Shown here piece by piece: positions 29,487 through 36,124 of a DNA stretch of 64,000 nucleotides; positions within the stretch are counted from its first letter, which is position 1; each line of letters begins with the position of its first letter. The translations under genes and the position numbers were made by a program. Location: assembly GCA_964552015.1 (NCBI GenBank), contig CAZKFR010000008.1, forward strand, positions 1-64,000, read 5' to 3'. The notes under the pieces are model-generated. The model was not told where the DNA came from. It did not search any database and saw only the letters and a list, made by a program, of their open reading frames with translations. This DNA is from Rhodocaloribacter sp964552015 (lineage in GTDB: Bacteria; Bacteroidota; Rhodothermia; Rhodothermales; ISCAR-4553).

Positions 29487-30772
29487 GATGCAGGGGTGTC
29501 GTCGAGACAGAACAGATAGCGGATCGCTTCGGCATAGTCCCGGACCTGCCCGTTGAGGGCTTCGTCGCGAAGACGCACCGTGGGGTTGTGCAGCAATTTC
29601 TTCACGAGCGCTCTCGAAAAATGCTGGAGTTGCTCGCGTACTTCGGGGGAGGCATCCGGAAGCGAAGCCATCACGCGCTCCACTTCCTGCAGGCGGATCT
29701 GCTCGGCCTTTCTGCGGAGGGTGGCAATGACGGGGTTAACGGTATGCTGGCGGCACCACCGCTCGAACTGGGCCAGTTCTTCTTCGATCAGGGCTTCGAC
29801 GCGCGGGATCTCTTTCTGACGTTCGAGGAGGGAGGCTCTTACCTCGACGTCGAGGGTGTCCAGGTCGAACAGGTGGACGAGCGGGTGCGCGGCCAGCGCC
29901 GGGTCGACGTCGCGGGGAAGGGCGATGTCGATCACATAGAGTGGGCGTTCCCGGCGGAGGTCAAGGGCCGGTAGGGCCGCCTCGTAGTCCAGGATCAGGT
30001 GGGGGGCCGCCGTCGCACTGATCAGGATGTCGATCTCGGTGAGCATGGCGGGGAGTTCCGCCAGCGATCGGGGGGTGGCATGGAAACGGTCGGCCAGAGC
30101 CGCGGCCCGGCCGGGGTCGCGGTTCAGCACCGTGAGGCGCGCCGGCGGCTCTTTCGTGAGGACCTTGAGCGCCAGGCGGGCCATCTCGCCGGCCCCGATT
30201 ACCGCCACGTGCTTATCCGCCAGCCCGCCGGCCCGCTGCGCGGCCATGCGTACGGCCATGGAACTGATGCTGACCGGGTTGCGGCTGATGCCCGTCTCGG
30301 TGCGGGCCCGCTTGCCGCTCCGCAGCGCGGTCTGAAAGAGGGCCTTCAGCCAGGCGTCGGCGCGGCGGTGGGCCAGGGCGTGGTTCAGCGCGTCGCTTAC
30401 CTGGCCCAGAATCTGGGGTTCACCCAGCACGAGCGATTCGAGGCCTGCCGCTACCCGGCAGAGGTGTCGGACCGCCGCCTGCCCCTCCAGGTACACCAGA
30501 TGCGGTTGGAGCAGCGCAGGCGTCGTGCCGGCATGCGCGCTCCATAACTCCAGAAGAATGGCCTTCGCATCGGTGGTTGTGCCGTGTACCGTGGCATAGA
30601 GCTCGGTTCGATTGCAGGTCGAGAGCACCACCAGCCCACCTTCAAAACGGCGGGTATCCGTCAGGAGCTGTTGACGCGCGTTCGGAGCAAGCCCTGAACG
30701 CTCGCGCACGGCTACCGACGCCGTGTGGTGACTCATCCCGAGCATGACGATCCGAGGAGACGACGAAGGCAT
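29483..30772 (-). CDS. hemA: Glutamyl-tRNA reductase
   Basis: 429 aa NADPH enzyme reducing glutamyl-tRNA to glutamate-1-semialdehyde, the entry of the C5 pathway. Seen: VMLGMSHHTASVAVRERSG, catalytic Cys in VVLSTCNRTELYA, GEPQILGQV, NADPH-binding AVIGAGEMA, and FDLDTLDVEV. ATG at 30772 (MPSSSPRIVMLG) fits the family; an earlier in-frame Met adds eight residues. First gene of the nine-gene hem run. Confidence 0.96.
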   Translation of the reverse strand: MPSSSPRIVMLGMSHHTASVAVRERSGLAPNARQQLLTDTRRFEGGLVVLSTCNRTELYATVHGTTTDAKAILLELWSAHAGTTPALLQPHLVYLEGQAAVRHLCRVAAGLESLVLGEPQILGQVSDALNHALAHRRADAWLKALFQTALRSGKRARTETGISRNPVSISSMAVRMAAQRAGGLADKHVAVIGAGEMARLALKVLTKEPPARLTVLNRDPGRAAALADRFHATPRSLAELPAMLTEIDILISATAAPHLILDYEAALPALDLRRERPLYVIDIALPRDVDPALAAHPLVHLFDLDTLDVEVRASLLERQKEIPRVEALIEEELAQFERWCRQHTVNPVIATLRRKAEQIRLQEVERVMASLPDASPEVREQLQHFSRALVKKLLHNPTVRLRDEALNGQVRDYAEAIRYLFCLDDTPAS

Positions 30773-31102
30773 AGCAAAACGGACAATGCGTGTCAAAGCG
30801 CACCTGTTGGTTCAACAGAGCATGACGGGAGCACGATGGTGGGGGCTTCAGGCATGAGGAGCCGCGAGGGCTTGTAGGGAATTCCCTGTCATGGTGTGTC
30901 GAGAAAACCCTGTATCAAGCAAGGGTCAAGCGTGGTAGTTTATAGCCGGCAAATTTAAACAAATACCCACAAAGTTATGCAAAACTACGTGAAGATTGCG
31001 GACATTTTGAACCAATCATCCCCGGAAAGCCTGGCCAGTGTCCACAAGAGGGAAAAAGGTGGGTGAAGATGATGATGGAGGTCAACCCTCGGGAGCGGGC
31101 CG
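30773..31102. promoter_or_regulatory. Intergenic region upstream of the hem operon
   Basis: 330 bp between hemA and the ferrochelatase remnant, with a clearly AT-rich core (30935-31000) in otherwise GC-rich DNA. It holds the presumed hem operon promoter and nothing gene-like. Any N-terminal part of the ferrochelatase remnant would have to lie here and is absent. Confidence 0.5.
30950..30983 (-). promoter_or_regulatory. Candidate Bacteroidota-type promoter of the hem operon
   Basis: On the minus strand TTTG (30983-30980) is followed after 22 bases by TAAATTTG (30957-30950), which fits the TAnnTTTG -7 box of Bacteroidota major-sigma promoters; the spacing is a little longer than usual. About 180 bp upstream of hemA. 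Confidence 0.35.
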
Positions 31103-31507
31103 ATGTGGCCCTGCTCGCGCGCTACGATCGCCCCGGCCCTCGCCACCTGTTACCGCCACCAGGTCTTCGAGACCACGAAAGCCTTCGTCCGGGCCACCGG
31201 CCTGCAGCCGGGCCACTATACCATCGCGTTCCAGTCGCGTCTGGGCCTCGATGCCTGGCTCACGCCCGCCACGGAGGAGGAGTTAATCCGACTGGCCCGG
31301 AAGGGGGTGCGCAAGGTGTCCGTGCTCTGCCCCTCGTTCGTGACGGACTGCCTGGAGACGCTCGAGGAGATCGCCGAGCGGGGGCGGGAAGTGTTCCTCG
31401 AAAACGGGGGTTCGGTGTTCCGGCTCATCCCCTGCCTGAACGATCACGCGCAGTGGGTGGAGGCGCTGGCCTCGCTGGTGGCCCGGACGGCCGGGGCACA
31501 GGCCTGA
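31103..31507 (+). pseudogene. 5'-truncated ferrochelatase remnant (protoporphyrin type)
   Basis: 134 codons, of which about residues 15-130 match the C-terminal third of a ferrochelatase of ordinary proteobacterial/Bacteroidota type: CYRHQVFETTKAFV, IAFQSRLGLDAWLTP, VSVLCPSFVTDCLETLEEI, FLENGG and LIPCLNDHAQWVEAL. A complete enzyme is about 340 aa; the N-terminal two thirds with the SFHGLPER-like active-site His are missing in any upstream frame. The first ~12 codons are not ferrochelatase-like, so the break is near 31130. The retained C-terminal frame is uninterrupted. It differs from the intact HemH at 23793-24758, which has QSAGR and PWLGP in the equivalent place. Alternatively a small expressed protein. 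Confidence 0.82.
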
Positions 31508-31523
31508 GGTGCAGGCACGCGGC

Positions 31524-32609
31524 TCACTTACGCACACGCCAGAGCATCACCATGGCGATCCCGAAAAACACGACGTGGGGCAGCCAGGCGGCAAGGACGG
31601 GATCGAGGTCGCCAGCATAGCCAAAGGGTTCAACGAGTTTCTGTACGGCCAGGTACGAGAATGCCGTCAGCAGGCCGAGCCCCATCCGAACGGCCTGGCC
31701 GCCGCGCCGTCGAACGGCGGCCAGCGGGACCCCGATCAGGATCAGGATCAGGTTGGCAAAGGGATAGGAGAATTTGCTGTAGTACTCGACCAGGGTACGG
31801 CCCATATTGCCGGCGCCGGAGCGGCGGAGGTGTTCCACATAGTCGGAAGCGACGGGGATCGTCATGGAGGCCACGTCGCGCTCGGTCCGTGCAAAGTCGC
31901 GTGGGCGAAGCATCAGCGTCGTGTCGAGGCGAGCGAGCCTGCGCCGGATCTCGCGCCCGTCCGGTGTGAACGTGCGCAGGATGGGTTCCGAGAGTCGCCA
32001 TACCCCGAGCGAGTCGATCCATGCCATCTCGTGCGCGTCGATGCGCGAGACGAGCCGTTTTCCCTCCTCGAAATGCTCGAGGGAGACGCGGTAAGCCCGC
32101 TGGGTGACGCGGTCGTAGTACCCCACGGCCACGATGCTCCCCGGGCGGTTCTGGCGGTGGATGTCGTTCAGGTCCAGCTGCCGGGGGGCGTCCTTGAGGT
32201 ACTTCATCTCGAAGTCGAGTACCACCTGGTTCGTACGGGGTACGACGTATCCGTTAAACCAGAACATGAACCCTGTGACGCCGATAGCTACGAAGGCGTA
32301 GGGGAGAAGGATACGATAGAGCGAAACGCCGCTCGTCTGAAGGGCGGCGAGTTGAAGCTGCTGGGCCAGTTTGCCGGTCAGGTAGACGCACGAGAGGAAC
32401 AGAGCCAGCGGGGAGGTCAGCCGGACGATCTCCGGGATGTAGTTGACGTAATAGACCAGAAAGACGTCGCGCATCGTCGCCCCGCGGTCCATGAAGTCAT
32501 CGATGGATTCGACGTAGTGCAGGACGATGAAGAAGATGATCAGGGCTCCAATCAGGAACAGAAACCCCTGCAGGAGGCGGCGCATGATATGCCGGTCGAA
32601 GGTGGTCAT
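31524..32609 (-). CDS. LptF/LptG (YjgP/YjgQ) family permease
   Basis: 361 aa inner-membrane subunit of the LPS export ABC transporter. Seen: start FDRHIMRRLLQGFLFLIG, a TM-rich N-terminal part (three helices by about residue 110), a long periplasmic beta-jellyroll middle, and three C-terminal helices starting at ILILIGVPLAAVRRRGGQ. Whether it corresponds to LptF or LptG cannot be decided. ATG at 32609 (MTTFDRHIMRR) is the family start. Convergent with the ferrochelatase remnant; lptD is 3.5 kb away. Confidence 0.9.
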   Translation of the reverse strand: MTTFDRHIMRRLLQGFLFLIGALIIFFIVLHYVESIDDFMDRGATMRDVFLVYYVNYIPEIVRLTSPLALFLSCVYLTGKLAQQLQLAALQTSGVSLYRILLPYAFVAIGVTGFMFWFNGYVVPRTNQVVLDFEMKYLKDAPRQLDLNDIHRQNRPGSIVAVGYYDRVTQRAYRVSLEHFEEGKRLVSRIDAHEMAWIDSLGVWRLSEPILRTFTPDGREIRRRLARLDTTLMLRPRDFARTERDVASMTIPVASDYVEHLRRSGAGNMGRTLVEYYSKFSYPFANLILILIGVPLAAVRRRGGQAVRMGLGLLTAFSYLAVQKLVEPFGYAGDLDPVLAAWLPHVVFFGIAMVMLWRVRK

Positions 32610-32755
32610 GCAGGGGTGTGGGGCTGGGTGGGGGAAGGAGAAGGTAAACGCGGGCGTAAAACTCAACGAAAACGAACAATGGTTCCGGTTGCCATCCCCG
32701 TGGGGCTTCTGTAGCTTACTCCGGCTCCGAACGAAACCATAAAGACCCCAGGCAC

Positions 32756-33940
32756 ATGAAAGTTCACGAATATCAGGCCAAGGACATTCTGGCGAAGTAC
32801 GGCGTGGCCGTACAGCCCGGCATCGTGGCACGGACGGTTGAGGAAGCCGTCGAGGCCGCGAAGAAGATGCAGGCCGAGAACGGCACCGACCTGTTCGTCA
32901 TCAAGGCGCAGATCCATGCCGGCGGGCGGGGCAAGGGAGGCGGTGTGAAACTCGCCCGTGGCCTCGACGAGGTGCGTGAGAAGGCCGGCGCCATCCTGGG
33001 CATGATGCTCAAGACGCATCAGACCGGCCCGGAAGGGCAGAAGGTCCGGGCCGTCCTCGTTGCTGAGGCCGTCGACATTGCCCGCGAATATTATGTCGGG
33101 GTGACGCTGGACCGCCAGCGGAGCATGAACGTCATCATGGCGTCGACCGAGGGAGGGGTCGAGATCGAAAAGGTGGCCGAGGAAAGCCCCGAGAAGATCC
33201 TCAAGGAATGGGTCGATCCGTCCATCGGGCTGCAGCCGTTCCAGGTGCGCCGTCTGGCCTTCGGCCTGGGGTTTGAAGGAAAAGCCTTCAAGCAGGCCTC
33301 GAAGTTCATCGCTGCGCTCTACCGGGCCTATGAGGAAAGCGATGCTTCGCTGGCCGAAATCAATCCGCTCGTGCTGACGGAGCAGGGCGATGTACTGGCC
33401 GTCGATGCCAAACTCAACCTGGATGACAACGCCCTCTTCCGTCATCCGGATCTGGCCGAACTGCGTGATATCCACGAGGAGGATCCCCTCGAGGTCGAGG
33501 CGAGCAAGTACAACCTGAACTACATCAAGCTGGATGGCAACGTGGGTTGCATGGTCAACGGAGCCGGTCTGGCTATGGCCACGATGGACATCATCAAGCT
33601 GGCCGGGGGCGAGCCGGCGAACTTCCTCGATGTCGGTGGTTCGGCCAGCCCGGAGACGGTCGAGGCCGGCTTCCGTATCATCCTCAAAGACCCGAACGTG
33701 AAGGCCATCCTGGTCAATATTTTCGGTGGCATCGTCCGGTGCGATCGGGTGGCCAAGGGGATCGTCGAGGCGGCGAAGAAGGTGGACATCAACCTGCCGC
33801 TGATCGTCCGGTTGCAGGGGACCAATGCCGAGGAGGGCAAGCAGATCCTGGAGGAGAGCGGGCTCAAGATCGAGACGGCGATTCTGTTCCAGGAAGCCGC
33901 CGAGAAGGTGACGAAGGCGCTGGCGGCGATCGAAGCCTGA
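32756..33940 (+). CDS. sucC: Succinate-CoA ligase (ADP-forming) subunit beta
   Basis: 394 aa ATP-grasp subunit of the TCA-cycle enzyme. Seen: MKVHEYQAKDILAKYGVAV, IKAQIHAGGRGKGGGVKLA, INPLVLTEQGDVLAVDAKL, NGAGLAMATMDIIKLAGG, and VNIFGGIVRCDRVAKGI. Full length. The alpha subunit gene (sucD) is not adjacent; an ABC ATPase gene follows after 56 bp. Confidence 0.96.
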   Translation: MKVHEYQAKDILAKYGVAVQPGIVARTVEEAVEAAKKMQAENGTDLFVIKAQIHAGGRGKGGGVKLARGLDEVREKAGAILGMMLKTHQTGPEGQKVRAVLVAEAVDIAREYYVGVTLDRQRSMNVIMASTEGGVEIEKVAEESPEKILKEWVDPSIGLQPFQVRRLAFGLGFEGKAFKQASKFIAALYRAYEESDASLAEINPLVLTEQGDVLAVDAKLNLDDNALFRHPDLAELRDIHEEDPLEVEASKYNLNYIKLDGNVGCMVNGAGLAMATMDIIKLAGGEPANFLDVGGSASPETVEAGFRIILKDPNVKAILVNIFGGIVRCDRVAKGIVEAAKKVDINLPLIVRLQGTNAEEGKQILEESGLKIETAILFQEAAEKVTKALAAIEA

Positions 33941-33996
33941 ACCGGGGAACCGGCGGCCACCGTGGCACGGTGCGGCGTCGTCCTCTGTACCCTCCC

Positions 33997-35049
33997 ATGA
34001 TGAAGACCCGGCGCGTTCGGTCATCCGATGAAGCCGCGGCGGCTGGTGCGCGCCCGGCGGCCGGGGTCTCGCTACGGGGCGTGACCCGGCGTTTTGGCCC
34101 GGTCGTGGCCGTGGACGAGGTGTCGCTGGAGATCCGCCCCGGGGAGTTCTTCTCCTTCCTGGGGCCAAGCGGATGCGGGAAGACGACCCTGCTGCGCCTG
34201 GTGGCCGGCTTCGAAACGCCGGATGCCGGGCAGGTCCTCATCGGTGGGCGGGACGTCACGACGCTGCCGCCCCAGCGGCGTCCCACGGCCATGGTGTTCC
34301 AGAACTACGCTCTTTTCCCGACGATGACGGTCGGGGAGAACGTGGCCTACGGACTGCATGTACGTCGGGTGCCCCGGGCGGAACGGGAACGCCGGGTGCA
34401 GGAGGTGCTGGCACGGGTCGACCTGGCCGGGTTGGCCGACCGGCCGGTGACGCAACTCTCCGGAGGCCAGCAGCAGCGGGTGGCCCTCGCTCGCGCCCTG
34501 GCCGTCGAGCCGGACGTGCTGCTCTTCGACGAGCCGCTCTCGAACCTGGATGTCGCCCTGCGCGAGCAGACCCGGCGTGAACTCAAGACCCTCCAGCAGC
34601 GCCTCGGTACGACGAGCCTTTATGTGACGCACGACCAGCAGGAAGCCCTGGCCCTGTCGGACCGCATCGCGGTCATGAAGGGGGGGCGGATCCAGCAGGT
34701 CGGGCCGCCCGAATCGCTGTATCGCGCCCCGGAGACGGCCTTCGTGGCCTCGTTCCTGGGAGGAAGCAATGTCGTGACGCATCCCGGCCTGGCAACGTTG
34801 CTGGCGGGCACGCCGCCGCCCACCTCCGGCCACGTCCTGGCCGTCCGACCCGAACATCTCGAACCGGTGGACGAAGGCGGGGTCGAAGGCCGCGTCCAGG
34901 CCCGCCAGTTCCTCGGAACGTACGCCGAGTGGGTGATCGACGCCGGGATGGCCACGCTCCGTATGTGGCTCGATCCCGATGTGCCGGTGCAGGAGCGCGT
35001 ACGCCTGCGGGCCGGTCAGTTCCGCTGGGTGCTCGCCGCCGACCGCTAG
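33997..35049 (+). CDS. Orphan ABC transporter ATP-binding protein with TOBE-like tail
   Basis: 350 aa importer-type ATPase (PotA/CysA/FbpC group). Seen: Walker A GPSGCGKTTLLR, Q-loop FQNYALFPTMTVGENV, signature LSGGQQQRVALARAL, Walker B VLLFDEPLSNLD, His switch YVTHDQQEAL, and a C-terminal TOBE-like domain from about residue 260 (VLAVRPEHLEPV). Start at ATG 33997 (the second ATG is one codon on). No permease or binding protein gene lies beside it, so substrate (iron, sulfate, polyamine, sugar) cannot be assigned. Confidence 0.9.
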   Translation: MMKTRRVRSSDEAAAAGARPAAGVSLRGVTRRFGPVVAVDEVSLEIRPGEFFSFLGPSGCGKTTLLRLVAGFETPDAGQVLIGGRDVTTLPPQRRPTAMVFQNYALFPTMTVGENVAYGLHVRRVPRAERERRVQEVLARVDLAGLADRPVTQLSGGQQQRVALARALAVEPDVLLFDEPLSNLDVALREQTRRELKTLQQRLGTTSLYVTHDQQEALALSDRIAVMKGGRIQQVGPPESLYRAPETAFVASFLGGSNVVTHPGLATLLAGTPPPTSGHVLAVRPEHLEPVDEGGVEGRVQARQFLGTYAEWVIDAGMATLRMWLDPDVPVQERVRLRAGQFRWVLAADR

Positions 35050-35175
35050 CGAAACATGGACCCGGGGCACGAGGGTACATGCCCGGAGCCTTCTGGAAGG
35101 GTCGTAGGGCGAGGCCAGGTTGAACCCCGTCCATCCCCTCCGAACCTGATCACCACGCAAAACCTGCAAACGACC

Positions 35176-35580
35176 ATGATCCGGGAAGAAATCGAAGTGC
35201 GCGAAGGGCTGGAAGGGCTGACGCCCGCCCGCATCCTGACCCTCTACCGCCGGGCCCCGCTCCTACGTTTCGTCGACGACCCCGAGCAGGTCTGGGAGAT
35301 GTTCCAGCGCTCCTCCCTCGTCCTTTCCGTCTGGCACCACGGTCATCTCGTGGGTCTGGCCCGCGTGCTTACGGACGGTGTCCTGAACAGCTATCTGTGC
35401 GAACTGGCCGTCGAGCCGGACGTGCAGGGCCTCGGGATCGGAAAGCGGTTGATCCGGGAGATCATGGAGCGCTGCAAGGGCACGGACCTGGTGCTCCGCG
35501 ACTCGGACATTTCGTCCACGTTCTACGCCCACCTGGGCTTCGAGCGGGTACGGAACGCCTGGGTCCGCAAGATAGCGTAG
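35176..35580 (+). CDS. GNAT family N-acetyltransferase
   Basis: 134 aa acetyl-CoA-dependent acyltransferase. Seen: strand SLVLSVWHHGHLVGLARV, LCELAVEPDVQGLGIGKRL (motif A with the Q/RxxGxG/A loop), and FYAHLGFERV near the C-terminus. Substrate unknown. Lies 126 bp after the ABC gene and converges with the BON gene. Confidence 0.88.
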   Translation: MIREEIEVREGLEGLTPARILTLYRRAPLLRFVDDPEQVWEMFQRSSLVLSVWHHGHLVGLARVLTDGVLNSYLCELAVEPDVQGLGIGKRLIREIMERCKGTDLVLRDSDISSTFYAHLGFERVRNAWVRKIA

Positions 35581-35597
35581 CCGGGAGCCGGGCGAGG

Positions 35598-35912
35598 TCA
35601 GGCGATGTCGCCTTCGTCCGGAAGGACATCGAGGAGGTCGGTGACCCCGTTCACGCCGGGGGTGTGTTCGAGCAGAGCCCGCAGGAGGTCGCGGTCCAGC
35701 TCGTTCCGGATGAGGCCGTACACGGTCACCTGGCCGTCCCGCACGTAGAAATGAAGGCCACGGATGCCGGCCAGGTCGAGGTCACGTTCGAAGCGGTCGT
35801 GTAGCCGCCGGGCCAGGATACGATCGCGCCGAGCCGTCGGGTCAGGCGACGAAGAAGGCCGGAGGGATTGCGTCAGGCGCCGGGTGAGCTTCCTGAAGGC
35901 GATAGGAGTCAT
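35598..35912 (-). CDS. BON domain protein
   Basis: 104 aa. The C-terminal ~65 residues match a BON domain: helix RDRILARRLHDRFERDLDL, strands GLHFYVRDGQVTVYGLI, and LLEHTPGVNGVTDLLDVL. BON domains bind membranes or lipids and are common in envelope-stress proteins such as OsmY. The N-terminal MTPIAFRKLTRRLTQSLRP is basic and not a signal peptide, so it is probably cytoplasmic. ATG at 35912 preferred over the much longer reading. Confidence 0.82.
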   Translation of the reverse strand: MTPIAFRKLTRRLTQSLRPSSSPDPTARRDRILARRLHDRFERDLDLAGIRGLHFYVRDGQVTVYGLIRNELDRDLLRALLEHTPGVNGVTDLLDVLPDEGDIA

Positions 35913-36124
35913 GGAGAGGCGAGGGAAAGGCGCTGCGACCGTGCCCGGCCCTCGGATGGTGATACATGCTTGAGGGGTTCCTTGGACGCGTCGGTCCGTG
36001 CTTGGGCCCATGTTGTTCAAACACTCTCGCCCGTTGTATCCCCGGACGGGTATCCGGGTTTCCGGCGGCGCTGGCCGTCACCCTCGATTTCATGGCAAAT
36101 GGAAGGTGCGTGACCGCCAGAACG
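35913..36124. other. Intergenic spacer upstream of the BON gene
   Basis: About 210 bp with no convincing gene; presumably the BON promoter and the lptD 3' end. No clear terminator was found. Confidence 0.4.
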
